Part shown: positions 8,847-17,465 of the stretch, in pieces
How the letters are laid out: each line of letters starts with the position of its first letter
How positions within the stretch are numbered: position 1 is the stretch's first letter
Origin: Actinomycetota bacterium
GTDB taxonomy: Bacteria > Actinomycetota > Acidimicrobiia > Acidimicrobiales > Ilumatobacteraceae
Assembly: GCA_026393575.1 (NCBI GenBank)
Contig: JAPKZX010000023.1
Span: 13,661 to 77,660 of the forward strand
DNA length: 64,000 nt
Reading direction: 5' to 3'
The notes under the pieces: model-generated
What the model saw: the letters and a program-made list of their open reading frames with translations, nothing else
Told to the model about the DNA's origin: nothing
Databases searched by the model: none
Position numbers and translations under genes: made by a program

Positions 8847-9775
8847 GTTACACACTGGGATTACATGAGTTAAGCAACGGTTGTCATGCGTACTTGCAGC
8901 CCGACGGTGGATGGGGCTGGTCCAATGCTGGTCTTATCGTGGGAGACGGTGCATCGTTGTTGGTTGACACGTTGTTTGATCTGAAGATCACTCAGAAAAT
9001 GCTCGACACGATGGCGCACGCAACGGAGAAGGCCCCGATTTCGACCGTCGTGAACACGCATGCAAATGGTGATCACTGCTACGGCAATCAGTTGCTAGCA
9101 GGCAAAGAGATCATCGCTTCTGCCGCGACTGCACACGAGATGTCTGAAGTGCCGCCAGCAATGTTGGCCGCTCTCAACAGTGCACCTGGTGATGTTGGCG
9201 ATCTGTTTAGACATTTCTTTGGTGAATTTGATTTTGAAGGTATTGAACCAACTTTGCCTACAAAGACTTTTACTGGCAAGCATTCTGTAACAGTGGGTGG
9301 CCGAGTGGTGGAATTGGTGGAAGTAGGCCCCGCGCACACGGCGGGAGACACTTTGGTGTTTGTGCCAGATGCTCGCACTGTGTACACCGGTGACATTTTG
9401 TTTATTGGTGGTACTCCCATTGTGTGGGCAGGTCCGCTCGACAACTGGATTGCGGCGTGTGATCTCATCTGTTCATCCGATGTTGAGCACATTGTTCCCG
9501 GACATGGACCACTCACAGACAAAGCTGGCGTTACTGCTATCCGTGATTACTTGGCCTACGTGCAAGACGAAGCTACCGAGCGTTTCAACGGGGGAATGGA
9601 TGCCTGGGATGCAGCAAGAGATATTGCTCTGAATGGTTTCGCTGAATGGGGCGAGTTTGGTCGACTAGCAGTAAATGTCGACACGGTGTACAGAACCCTG
9701 AGCGGCGCGCACAAAAGTCCAGACGTAGTGGAACAGTTCAGGCGGATGTATGCGATGGAGCAGAAGGCTCAGTAA
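8843..9775 (+). CDS. Metallo-beta-lactamase fold hydrolase
   Basis: A 310-residue MBL-fold protein translationally coupled to the GMC gene by an ATGA overlap. The metal motif reads THANGDH near residue 72, that is HxNxDH in place of HxHxDH; further ligands are AHTAGDTL, YTGDILF and PGHGPL. This variant occurs in a subgroup of actinobacterial MBL proteins of unknown substrate. The last 38 bases overlap the convergent SURF1 gene. Its place at the end of the oxidoreductase unit suggests it hydrolyses a product of that pathway; this is inference. Confidence 0.88.
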   Translation: MSYTLGLHELSNGCHAYLQPDGGWGWSNAGLIVGDGASLLVDTLFDLKITQKMLDTMAHATEKAPISTVVNTHANGDHCYGNQLLAGKEIIASAATAHEMSEVPPAMLAALNSAPGDVGDLFRHFFGEFDFEGIEPTLPTKTFTGKHSVTVGGRVVELVEVGPAHTAGDTLVFVPDARTVYTGDILFIGGTPIVWAGPLDNWIAACDLICSSDVEHIVPGHGPLTDKAGVTAIRDYLAYVQDEATERFNGGMDAWDAARDIALNGFAEWGEFGRLAVNVDTVYRTLSGAHKSPDVVEQFRRMYAMEQKAQ

Positions 9776-10490
9776 CTTCTCGCATCTTGCGCCGCACAAC
9801 CACTACCCATGCAACGAGAGCAGTGAGTGCAAAGAAAAACCACTGCACTGCATACGACAAATGCGTTCCTTCATTGAGGTCTGGTAATGCCACAGGGGCT
9901 GGCCACGCTTGAGTAGGTGTCGGCACTTCATCTCGCAATTGAATGAATAATGGTTGAGTCTCTACACCTAACCGTTCGGCAATAAGGGGTATGTCGAACC
10001 GTTGAAACTCGCGCACGGTGGTATCAGTTGAATCGATTGCGCCAAGAGTGCCGCGCGCTTGGGAATCGCGTATGTAGCCCAGCACTTTTAGTGGTGTTGT
10101 TGGCAGAGTGGGAAGCGGCATAGATAACTGCATGAAGCCTCTGTTGACGAGGAAAGTTTCATTGTTGGTAGTGCGAAATGGAACGAGAACGTCGTATCCG
10201 GCAGTTCCGTTTTGAGAACGATTGATGACCGTGACAATTTTGTCTGTCATGTAGGAGCCGCTGAGTTGTACTCGGCGCCACTCGATGGACTCGATGTCCG
10301 AATTAGTCGAGGCAATGTTCTCGATGTTCTCTACTGGTTCATTCGAGTGCGCCGTGAGTGTGGCGTTGAAGGACTTTTTCTGATCTAGACGTGATAGTTG
10401 CCAGAAAGCCAGATTCACCATGAGAACAATGAGTGCAAGAACGCCGAGGTGAACCACAATCCAGCGCGGGGTGAGTAGGCGACGAATCAT
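9738..10490 (-). CDS. SURF1 family cytochrome oxidase assembly protein
   Basis: A 250-residue protein with one membrane segment near residues 13-31 and a second near 215-236, enclosing a soluble loop, which is the SURF1 topology. Sequence marks are NLAFWQLSRLDQKK after the first helix, GFMQLSMPLP in the loop and YAVQWFFFALTALVAW at the second helix. SURF1 proteins help insert heme a into cytochrome c oxidase subunit I. The gene overlaps the end of the MBL gene on the other strand and is divergent from the kinase-like gene, sharing only 23 bases between starts. No other cytochrome oxidase gene is in the window. Confidence 0.88.
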   Translation of the reverse strand: MIRRLLTPRWIVVHLGVLALIVLMVNLAFWQLSRLDQKKSFNATLTAHSNEPVENIENIASTNSDIESIEWRRVQLSGSYMTDKIVTVINRSQNGTAGYDVLVPFRTTNNETFLVNRGFMQLSMPLPTLPTTPLKVLGYIRDSQARGTLGAIDSTDTTVREFQRFDIPLIAERLGVETQPLFIQLRDEVPTPTQAWPAPVALPDLNEGTHLSYAVQWFFFALTALVAWVVVVRRKMREVTEPSAPSHTSA

Positions 10491-10513
10491 CGTCTTGAAC
10501 GCTATCGGAAGGT

Positions 10514-11596
10514 GTGCTGGGGGCTACCGTAAGTGTCGTGGGACACAAGGAATACAACGAACAAACCATTGATACGGACTTTTGGAAAGAGGTGTTTGGC
10601 GTACCCGTGATTGCGAGCGAGCCGAAGCGTATTGGCGAAGGCCAAGTGGGGATGAATCTTCGTTACTCACTGCAGTCGGATGATGCAAACGTTCCAGCCT
10701 CAGTGGTGGTCAAGCTTGCATCACCCGATCCCACAAGTCGGGCAACAGGAATCTCTCTTCGTAATTACGAGCGCGAAGTGAAGTTCTACAACGAGATTGC
10801 AAACACTCTTGATGTGCGTAAACCGCATTGTTACTTTGCCGACTGGCACGAAGAGGCAGGAGACATTGCCATCGTGCTTGAAGACATGACTCCTTGTGAA
10901 CAAGGCGACCAGATTCGTGGATGTGGAATTGATGAGGCTCGCATTTCGGTGACGGAACTCAGCAAGTTGCATGGACCACGCTGGGGTGATGCATCGCTTT
11001 CGAAAATTGACTGGTTGCAACGACGTGATGCGGACGACGCGGCCCGACTTGAAGGACTGTATGCCATGGTGAAGCCGGGCTTCTTGGCGGTTCACGGCGA
11101 AGCCATTCGACGCGAATGCGGTGAAGAAGGAATCGCATTCATTGAGACACTCGGAACGATGATGACTCGCTACGTAAATGCGAAGGACGAGCCGTTCACA
11201 GTCACTCATGGTGATTATCGCCTCGACAACTTATTGTTCGCTACCCCAGCCGGGGGAGTTGCTTGTGCTGTTGTGGATTGGCAAACACCTGGTCACGGTA
11301 ACGGTGTTGCCGACCTTGCTTATTTCATCGGTGCCGGTTTATTGCCAGAGGACCGACGCGCGCGTGAATGGGAACTGGTCGATCTGTACATTGCAGGTCT
11401 CGAATCGTATGGTCATGAAATCAATCATGATTGGATACGTAACCACTACAGGCGCGAAGCAATTTCAGGTGTGATCATGGCAGTTATCGCTTCACAGATA
11501 GTGGGCCGCACAGATCGCGGCGACAAGATGTTTGAGGCAATGGGTACGCGGCATGTGCTTCAGGGATTAGAGAACGATTCGTTCTCTCTTCTATAA
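10514..11596 (+). CDS. Phosphotransferase family protein (APH/EcKinase-like)
   Basis: A protein of up to 360 residues with a small-molecule-kinase fold. The catalytic loop HGDYRLDNLLF lies near residue 231 and the metal-binding VVDWQTPGHG near 253; an N-terminal lobe with SVVVKLASPD carries the likely ATP-binding lysine. Relatives phosphorylate aminoglycosides, choline, ecdysteroids or acyl-CoA pathway alcohols; in actinobacteria such genes often stand near acyl-CoA genes, as here. The start is uncertain: GTG at 10514 is the longest form, an internal GTG about nine codons later is equally possible. No resistance role should be assumed. Confidence 0.8.
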   Translation: MLGATVSVVGHKEYNEQTIDTDFWKEVFGVPVIASEPKRIGEGQVGMNLRYSLQSDDANVPASVVVKLASPDPTSRATGISLRNYEREVKFYNEIANTLDVRKPHCYFADWHEEAGDIAIVLEDMTPCEQGDQIRGCGIDEARISVTELSKLHGPRWGDASLSKIDWLQRRDADDAARLEGLYAMVKPGFLAVHGEAIRRECGEEGIAFIETLGTMMTRYVNAKDEPFTVTHGDYRLDNLLFATPAGGVACAVVDWQTPGHGNGVADLAYFIGAGLLPEDRRAREWELVDLYIAGLESYGHEINHDWIRNHYRREAISGVIMAVIASQIVGRTDRGDKMFEAMGTRHVLQGLENDSFSLL

Positions 11597-11824
11597 AGTT
11601 CGATTCTCAACTAAGCGCTTGACCAAAGCGTCAAGTTGAACAGTTTCTTCTTCTACGAGTGCAGAGATATTGAATTCGTCGCTTGGCAGTTGCTCTATAG
11701 CCTCTTGCCAATTGGTCAAGTTTTTTCCCAGTACAACTGAAAGCGCTCGCGTCAAGCTTCCGGTGGGATCGGCATCGTACGACTGGAGAAGAGACTCAAC
11801 GTCGGCTTTGCTCAATCTGTGCAT
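11591..11824 (-). CDS. Small hypothetical protein
   Basis: A 77-residue protein starting at ATG 11824 (MHRLSKADVESLLQ), chosen over a longer frame whose extra N-terminus is Cys/Thr-rich and not protein-like. It is acidic, predicted largely helical (ADVESLLQSYDADP, LDALVKRLVENR) and has no motif I recognise. Its last six bases overlap the end of the convergent kinase-like gene. The shape resembles small regulatory or partner proteins, but nothing proves a function. Confidence 0.55.
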   Translation of the reverse strand: MHRLSKADVESLLQSYDADPTGSLTRALSVVLGKNLTNWQEAIEQLPSDEFNISALVEEETVQLDALVKRLVENRTL

Positions 11825-11973
11825 AGAGCAACAGTAGGTGGCTCCAACTCCGCCCGCTGGAACATGCACAAAGTACCGCTGCTTTCTTCCACTTACAACA
11901 TGACTGTGCTGGGGCCTTGTGGGGCTTGCTACGGTATTTCTTGTACACACCTGTGTGCTCAAGGGGGCTTGAA

Positions 11974-13599
11974 ATGACTGTTTGGAACTACGGACTCATG
12001 TGGAAGGGGATTGCGGCAGCAGATCCACAGAGGCCAGCGCAGATTTTTGGTGACACGGTTTATTCGTGGGGTGATTTTCATCGTCGAGCCAATGCGCTCG
12101 CACATGACATGAAGCAGGCTGGACTCAGCCATCAAGCAAAGGTTGCGCATTATTTGTTCAACTGTCCGGAATACCTAGAGACCACATTTGGATCTTTCTT
12201 AGGCGGGTACGTGCCAGTGAATACCAACTACAGGTATGGGCCTGAAGAGATTCTGTATTTGTTTGACAACTCCGATGCTGAAGCAGTTGTGTTCCACGCA
12301 GTATTCGCAGATTTGTGTGCACAAGTTCGTGATCGTTTACCGAAGGTAAAGCGGTGGTACATGGTGTCCGATGAATCTGGTGCTGCTCTTCCAGAGTGGG
12401 CATTGAACTACAACGACGTGGTATCGAAAGATGTAGCTGACGTTGTGCCAAGTAAACCACTGTCTGAAGACGACATGTTGTTTCTCTACACCGGCGGCAC
12501 TACAGGAATGCCAAAAGGTGTGATGTGGAGACAAGAGGACTTGCTTGCAGTTCTGGGTCGTGGCGGAAATGCAATCTCTGGTGTTGCGCCAGCTGAATCG
12601 GTTGACGAAATCATCGCGCGCATTCAGCCTGGATGGATATCAAACCGAGCACTCGTGGCTTGCCCGCTTATGCATGGCACTGGTCAATTCTCTGCATTCA
12701 TCACACTGGCGCTTGGCGGTTGCATCATCACCATGCCTAATAGAAACTTTGACCCTGCAAAGTTATGGGACACGGTTGAAAGAGATCAGGTGAATTCCAT
12801 TGTGATTGTGGGTCAGGCTTTTGCTGGCCCGATGCTCGAGTCGCTCGATGAAAATGTTGGGCGCTGGAATTTGTCCAGTGTCGTACAGATGGGTTCATCT
12901 GGTGTCATGTGGAGTCAAGAGAACAAGAACGCGTTGCTTGAACACATTCCACAAATGTTCATCACTGACAGTTTTGGTTCATCCGAAGCTGTTGGTATGG
13001 GAATGTCGGTAGCTGCCAAAGGTGCTGCGCCAAAGACTGCACAGTTTGCACTTGGTCCAAACTGTGTTGTGTTTACAGAAGAAGGCGAGCGGGTGCAGCC
13101 TGGTTCAGGTGAGCGTGGACTTGTGGCGGTGGGTGGAGCGATTCCCGTGGGCTACTACAAAGACGAAGTGAAGTCTGCACAAACATTTCGCATGTTTGAG
13201 GGCCGACGTTGGACAGTTCCTGGTGACTGGGCAGAAGTCAACGAAGACGGAACTTTGCATCTTCTTGGTCGTGGCTCTGTCTGTATTAATACCGGCGGAG
13301 AAAAAGTCTTCCCTGAAGAAGTCGAAGAAGTATTGAAGACACATGAGTCGGTACGAGACGCAGTTGCGGTCGGTATTCCCGACAAGCGCTTCATGGAAAC
13401 CATTTGTGCTGTTGTGGAAGCAGAGCCTGGCTTTGAACCCACCCTTGATGAATTGTCTGCCCATGTAAAGACCCGTTTGGCCGCATACAAGGCGCCACGA
13501 AATGTGGTGGTCATCTCCACAATTGGTCGAGCACCAAATGGCAAAGTGGATTACAAGAGACTCAAGCAGCACGCAATGGATGAACTCGGGATCAAGTGA
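11974..13599 (+). CDS. Acyl-CoA synthetase (FadD-like)
   Basis: A 541-residue adenylate-forming enzyme that would activate a carboxylic acid to its CoA thioester. Motifs are the P-loop LYTGGTTGMPKGVMW near residue 170, DSFGSSEAVG (A5), GDWAEVNEDG (A7 Asp), GRGSVCINTGGEKVFPEE (A8 hinge) and the C-terminal catalytic lysine in APNGKVDY near 522. ATG 11974 with an upstream AAGGGGG is preferred to the longer frame. The stop overlaps the GTG start of the lyase gene by four bases, so the two are coupled. The substrate chain cannot be read from sequence. Confidence 0.92.
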   Translation: MTVWNYGLMWKGIAAADPQRPAQIFGDTVYSWGDFHRRANALAHDMKQAGLSHQAKVAHYLFNCPEYLETTFGSFLGGYVPVNTNYRYGPEEILYLFDNSDAEAVVFHAVFADLCAQVRDRLPKVKRWYMVSDESGAALPEWALNYNDVVSKDVADVVPSKPLSEDDMLFLYTGGTTGMPKGVMWRQEDLLAVLGRGGNAISGVAPAESVDEIIARIQPGWISNRALVACPLMHGTGQFSAFITLALGGCIITMPNRNFDPAKLWDTVERDQVNSIVIVGQAFAGPMLESLDENVGRWNLSSVVQMGSSGVMWSQENKNALLEHIPQMFITDSFGSSEAVGMGMSVAAKGAAPKTAQFALGPNCVVFTEEGERVQPGSGERGLVAVGGAIPVGYYKDEVKSAQTFRMFEGRRWTVPGDWAEVNEDGTLHLLGRGSVCINTGGEKVFPEEVEEVLKTHESVRDAVAVGIPDKRFMETICAVVEAEPGFEPTLDELSAHVKTRLAAYKAPRNVVVISTIGRAPNGKVDYKRLKQHAMDELGIK

Positions 13600-14456
13600 C
13601 CACATCTGACGCACTGCGTGCGCGGCTGGCCAATGGCGAGTCCGTGCTGATGCCAGGGGTGTGGGATCCACTTTCCGCACTGCTGGCAGAACGTGCAGGT
13701 TTCTCTACTGTGTTTCTCTCCGGTTTTGCAGTGGCTGGCACCATGTTGGGCGTTCCCGACATCGGCATTCTTGGTCAGCAAGACGTAGCCGATACGGCTC
13801 GACGTGTGTGTGCTGCAGTGCCCGCCGTGTCTGTAGTTGTTGACGCTGATACTGGGTACGGCGATGACGAGGTTGTTGCCCAAACAACTGCACTGTGGGA
13901 AGAAGCAAACGCTGCTGCCATGTTTCTTGAAGATCAGGTGTGGCCAAAACGATGTGGCCATATGGATGGCAAAGAAGTAGTTGAACCTGCCGAGTGGCTA
14001 CACAAGTTACAAATAGTTTTGCGTGAACGAGATGACCTATTTCTTACAGCACGAACTGATGCACGTGCTGTCAATGGATTACATGATGCAATTGAACGCG
14101 CAAAGATGTCGCGAGATATCGGAGCCGACGCAGTGTTTGTGGAAGCTCCTCAGTCGGTAGAAGAAATGCAACAGATAGCCGACGCGTTGCCAGATGTTGT
14201 TCTGGTGGCGAACATGGTGGAGAAGGGTAAAACCCCGTTGCTCACACCATCTGAGTTGGCAGAACTCGGCTTCCGCATGATCGTCTCTCCGTTGTCTGGG
14301 CTCTTGGCGGTCTCTAAGGCTTTGGGGGATGCCTATGGGGTTCTCCAAGAACAGGGCAGTATGCGAGACCATCAGGACCTTCTCACCCCATTCAATGACT
14401 TCACAGACATCGTTGGACTCCCTAAATACCTCGCTGACGACATCGCTAGCCGATAG
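13596..14456 (+). CDS. Isocitrate lyase/PEP mutase family enzyme
   Basis: A 286-residue TIM-barrel enzyme of the PEP mutase/isocitrate lyase superfamily. Metal-binding VDADTGYG and the active loop PKRCGHMDGK (Cys near residue 119) are visible, then TARTDAR. A KRCGH loop with Cys indicates a C-C lyase (2-methylisocitrate, dimethylmalate or oxaloacetate class) rather than a phosphonate mutase. It starts with GTG inside the stop of the acyl-CoA synthetase gene. Its pairing with that gene suggests breakdown of a branched or short acyl compound; this is inference. Confidence 0.85.
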   Translation: MTTSDALRARLANGESVLMPGVWDPLSALLAERAGFSTVFLSGFAVAGTMLGVPDIGILGQQDVADTARRVCAAVPAVSVVVDADTGYGDDEVVAQTTALWEEANAAAMFLEDQVWPKRCGHMDGKEVVEPAEWLHKLQIVLRERDDLFLTARTDARAVNGLHDAIERAKMSRDIGADAVFVEAPQSVEEMQQIADALPDVVLVANMVEKGKTPLLTPSELAELGFRMIVSPLSGLLAVSKALGDAYGVLQEQGSMRDHQDLLTPFNDFTDIVGLPKYLADDIASR

Positions 14457-14469
14457 AGTTTCATTCAGC

Positions 14470-14590
14470 ATTAGGAGAGACCAATTGGTCCGGCAACCGG
14501 GGTGACAACCGCACGGTGCCTCCTCATCGAGAGATGAGGGATGTGGTCCCGCAGCCAGCGGGGCAACAGGGCGTTGTCTCCTGAGCGACA
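14470..14590 (+). ncRNA. SAM riboswitch (SAM-I/SAM-IV superfamily), upstream of metX
   Basis: The metX leader contains the core CCGGCAACC (14491-14500 region) followed by CCGC...CGGTGCC, which matches the conserved junction of SAM-I/SAM-IV riboswitches and most resembles the actinobacterial SAM-IV layout. An outer helix pairs AGGAGA (14475-14480) with TCTCCT (14579-14584). GACCAATTGGTC (about 14481-14492) can form the hairpin before the core, and CTCATC/GATGAG (about 14525-14540) another. The element ends about 30 bases before the metX ATG. SAM binding would be expected to lower expression of methionine synthesis. Confidence 0.75.
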
Positions 14591-14615
14591 TATTCGCAAT
14601 CAACAAGGAAACAAC

Positions 14616-15803
14616 ATGGCAACTGTGTATCGCCACGACGAAACTCCCTATCCCGCATCTGGCGGCTGGATGCAGGGCGACCCAGTTGGTCATCGTTTGT
14701 TTCATACCTTTGCAACCACTCGACCTTTTTCTCTAGAAGGCGGCGAGTCATTGCACAACGTCACCATCGCCTACGAGACATTGGGAACGTTGAATGCAGA
14801 CGCATCGAATGCGATTTTGGTGTGTCACGCATGGACTGGCGATAGTCATGTGGCGGGTTCTGCAGGTAAGGGTCATCCCACGAACGGTTGGTGGGATGGT
14901 GTTGTTGGTCCAGGAAAAGCAATCGACACAAATAAGTATTTCGTTGTTTGCTCGAACGTGCTCGGTGGATGCCAAGGATCAACTGGCCCATCGTCGCCGC
15001 ATCCAGAAGATGGCAAACCGTACGCGCTTCGTTTTCCTGTTGTCACCATTAGAGACATGGTCCGTGCTCAGGCTTTATTGGCCGACGCATTAGGTATCAA
15101 GACATGGAGAGCCGTAGTTGGGGGATCGATGGGTGGAATGCAGGCACTGGAGTGGGCCATCACATTTCCCACTCGTGTGCAGGCACTTATCGCGATAGCT
15201 ACTTGCGCAGAAGCAAGTGCACAACAGATTGCCTGGGGCTCCATTGGTCGTCGCGCATTGATAATGGATGCGGCCTATAACGACGGAAACTATTACGACG
15301 CGGGTCCTGATGGTGGGCCTTGGAATGGTTTTGCAATCGCACGCATGATCGCGCAAGTGACATTTCGTACTGACACAAGATTCAGTGAAAAGTTTGGTCG
15401 CGAGTTGCGGGATCAGAATTTCAATGCAAGCGGCACAGATCTTTTCTCACGGTTTGAGGTGGAGGGCTATCTCGATCATCACGGTGATCGTTTAGTGCGT
15501 CGATTTGACGCCAACAGTTATCTCTACATTGGAAAAGCTATGGATTTACATGACGTGGGTCGTGGGCGTGGTGGTCTAGACGACGCACTTGCACGCATCA
15601 AGGCTCCGACACTGACTGTAAGTATCGACTCCGACATTTTGTATCCGGCTTATCAACAGGAAATCATTCAGTCGAGGCTCAAAAATGCAGATACGCGAAA
15701 TCGTCACGCGGAAATTGTGAGCAATGAGGGACACGACGGTTTCCTCATCGAAGTCACTGCTGTTGGCGCTGAAATTCGTCAATTTCTCTCCGAGACGGAC
15801 TAA
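14616..15803 (+). CDS. metX: Homoserine O-acetyltransferase
   Basis: A 395-residue alpha/beta-hydrolase-fold acyltransferase that makes O-acetyl-homoserine for methionine synthesis. The nucleophile elbow GGSMGGMQALEW places Ser near residue 170; the acid is in SIDSDILYP (about 338) and the histidine in GHDGFLIE (about 372). GCQGST near residue 125 is also typical. ATG 14616 follows AAGGAAAC; the longer frame runs into the riboswitch. The gene is controlled by the SAM riboswitch directly upstream. An acetyl versus succinyl specificity cannot be proven by reading, but MetX-type enzymes in actinobacteria use acetyl-CoA. Confidence 0.94.
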   Translation: MATVYRHDETPYPASGGWMQGDPVGHRLFHTFATTRPFSLEGGESLHNVTIAYETLGTLNADASNAILVCHAWTGDSHVAGSAGKGHPTNGWWDGVVGPGKAIDTNKYFVVCSNVLGGCQGSTGPSSPHPEDGKPYALRFPVVTIRDMVRAQALLADALGIKTWRAVVGGSMGGMQALEWAITFPTRVQALIAIATCAEASAQQIAWGSIGRRALIMDAAYNDGNYYDAGPDGGPWNGFAIARMIAQVTFRTDTRFSEKFGRELRDQNFNASGTDLFSRFEVEGYLDHHGDRLVRRFDANSYLYIGKAMDLHDVGRGRGGLDDALARIKAPTLTVSIDSDILYPAYQQEIIQSRLKNADTRNRHAEIVSNEGHDGFLIEVTAVGAEIRQFLSETD

Positions 15804-15836
15804 ATCAGGGTCGCCGCCAATAGCACCACAATAAAT

Positions 15837-16181
15837 GTGGTTGGCGTCCTTCTTGTATTGCTTGGAATCCTTTTGTTGGTCACAACTATTGCTTTCTGGC
15901 GCGCCGCTGTTGAAGACCCTTCGGTACTCGCACCGTTAGAAGTGATGGCAGATAGAAAGTTTGCGCGCGCAAATGAAGAACGACGAGTCGACATGTTGAA
16001 TAGCGTCCGTTCAGATGGTGCTGCGCCTATCGAATATCACATTGCGCCACCAGTATTGATGCGTGAACCTGTGTCTGAGCCGGAACAGCCATTTCGCGAC
16101 CCGTATCCACATGACGACGACGCAGTGGACTTGGTGCCTGGATTTATTGACCCGCTACTACATCAGCAAAACAAGGAGTAA
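15837..16181 (+). CDS. Small single-pass membrane protein, unknown function
   Basis: A 114-residue protein with one N-terminal hydrophobic helix (about 3-22, VLLVLLGILLLVTTIAFW) and an acidic, proline-containing soluble tail. GTG 15837 is the only standard start near the head of the frame and has no clear ribosome binding site, so the start is uncertain. I recognise no domain. It lies between metX and a 73-residue protein gene, with five bases to the latter, suggesting the two are read together. Confidence 0.6.
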   Translation: MVGVLLVLLGILLLVTTIAFWRAAVEDPSVLAPLEVMADRKFARANEERRVDMLNSVRSDGAAPIEYHIAPPVLMREPVSEPEQPFRDPYPHDDDAVDLVPGFIDPLLHQQNKE

Positions 16182-16186
16182 GGACT

Positions 16187-16408
16187 ATGGCCGGATTTGA
16201 TCCAAACGAAATGATCGCTCGATTTAAAGATCGTGCAATTGCAGTACGAAAGAGGCCCTTGCCACCAATTGCAGGTGAAGAACGTCAACTCTTCATTGCA
16301 AATGCAGAAACCGACTTTCGTGACTTTGCCATCATTGGAGATGCAACGGCAACTATTGAAGATGGCGTTTTGACCCTGCGTATAGATCTCAATCCACCCA
16401 CAAAGTGA
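16187..16408 (+). CDS. Small hypothetical protein
   Basis: A 73-residue soluble protein starting at ATG 16187 behind a strong AAGGAGTAAGG. It begins with a likely helix (PNEMIARFKDRAIAV) and ends in beta-like segments (FAIIGDATATIEDGVLTLRIDL). No known domain is recognised. Its stop overlaps the GTG start of the EamA permease gene by four bases, so it is translated with the permease. Good ribosome binding site and coupling support that it is a real gene. Confidence 0.68.
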   Translation: MAGFDPNEMIARFKDRAIAVRKRPLPPIAGEERQLFIANAETDFRDFAIIGDATATIEDGVLTLRIDLNPPTK

Positions 16409-17331
16409 CAAACACTCTCCAGCGAATCTCGTCGTCGGTACGCGGGCGTGATGATGTGCATGTCCTAGCGGCACTGCTAGCTGTCACTGCATGGGGTATT
16501 GGTCCGATTTTCAATAAGGCAATGACGGTCAGTACGCCGTCAATAGTTTTTTATCGCATGTTGTTGGGTGTTCCCTTGATGAACTTCATGGCAATCCGAA
16601 TGGGAGGCGGCCTCACGAAAGAGTTGATGAGGAAGACTGCTGTCCCTGGAGTTTTGTTCGCATTCTCATTTATCGCCGGATTTGCTTCTATGAAGATGAC
16701 GTCGATTGCCAATGCAACTCTCATCACCACAATTCAGCCGGTGTTGATTCTGTTTGTGGCACCAAAAATGTTCGGCGAAAAGATCCGCCAGAAGCAGTTG
16801 CTCTATTCGGTGTGCGCAATGGCCGGTGTTCTTACAGTTGTCCTCGCTGCAGCATCAACTAGTGGCGCAAAACTTTCAGGCGATCTGATGGCCGTATCCA
16901 ATGTTGTCTTGTGGACGGCATATTTTGTTTTGGCGAAACAGACACGGATGGCAGGCGTGCACTCGTGGTCATTCTTGGCTGCAGTTTTTACTTGGGCATC
17001 AGTTGTCATTCTTCCGTTTGGATTGAGCACTAGTAACGACCTCACTGCGATGACAACGAAAGATTGGTACTGCGTTGTAGGCATGACAATCATCCCGGGT
17101 GTAGTGGGTCACGGAATGATGACGTGGTCTCAAAGTCATATTGACGTCACGTTGGCTTCACTGCTCGGTCTGTTGAGCCCTGTCATCTCCACTGGCCTTG
17201 CCTGGGCAATCTTCAGCCAAGCCCTCACTGTGTGGCAAATAGTCGGGGCGGCCGTGGTGTTGGGCTCTTTAGCCTTCCTGGTGCAGGAACAGAGGGGTAC
17301 GCCTGGGGTAGCGCTGGAGCACGAGGGCTAG
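16405..17331 (+). CDS. EamA/DMT superfamily permease
   Basis: A 308-residue membrane protein with about ten hydrophobic segments in two repeated halves, the EamA (drug/metabolite transporter) pattern. The first repeat has AVTAWGIGPIFNKAM and the second AYFVLAKQT and GVVGHGMMTWS. Substrates of the family include amino acids, nucleotides and drugs, and are not predictable. GTG 16405 overlaps the preceding small gene. It may be part of the metX transcript, which would suggest transport of a sulfur amino acid or intermediate, but this is inference. Confidence 0.87.
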   Translation: MTNTLQRISSSVRGRDDVHVLAALLAVTAWGIGPIFNKAMTVSTPSIVFYRMLLGVPLMNFMAIRMGGGLTKELMRKTAVPGVLFAFSFIAGFASMKMTSIANATLITTIQPVLILFVAPKMFGEKIRQKQLLYSVCAMAGVLTVVLAAASTSGAKLSGDLMAVSNVVLWTAYFVLAKQTRMAGVHSWSFLAAVFTWASVVILPFGLSTSNDLTAMTTKDWYCVVGMTIIPGVVGHGMMTWSQSHIDVTLASLLGLLSPVISTGLAWAIFSQALTVWQIVGAAVVLGSLAFLVQEQRGTPGVALEHEG

Positions 17332-17379
17332 TCCCTGGTTGCGCAATCTGCCCACCTCGCTAGGATGTGGGCTACATAC

Positions 17380-17452
17380 GCGGACGTGGCTCAGTTGGTA
17401 GAGCATCACCTTGCCAAGGTGAGGGTCGCGAGTTCGAATCTCGTCGTCCGCT
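17380..17452 (+). tRNA. tRNA-Gly (anticodon GCC)
   Basis: A 73-base cloverleaf. The acceptor GCGGACG (17380-17386) pairs with CGTCCGC (17445-17451), the D arm contains TCAGTTGGTAGAG, the anticodon loop TTGCCAA is closed by TCACC/GGTGA, and the T arm carries GTTCGAATC. The discriminator base is T and CCA is encoded at 17453-17455. A strong terminator follows. Confidence 0.97.
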
Positions 17453-17465
17453 CCAATAGACATTT

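Noticed and set aside
14525..14584. Second, tandem SAM riboswitch core (GGTCCCGC...GGGGCAAC)
   Set aside because: The second half lacks the CCGGCAACC and GGTGCC signatures; it is better explained as the distal part of a single element closed by AGGAGA/TCTCCT.
14541..14615. N-terminal extension of metX into the leader
   Set aside because: The segment belongs to the riboswitch, has no MetX similarity, and ATG 14616 has a good ribosome binding site.
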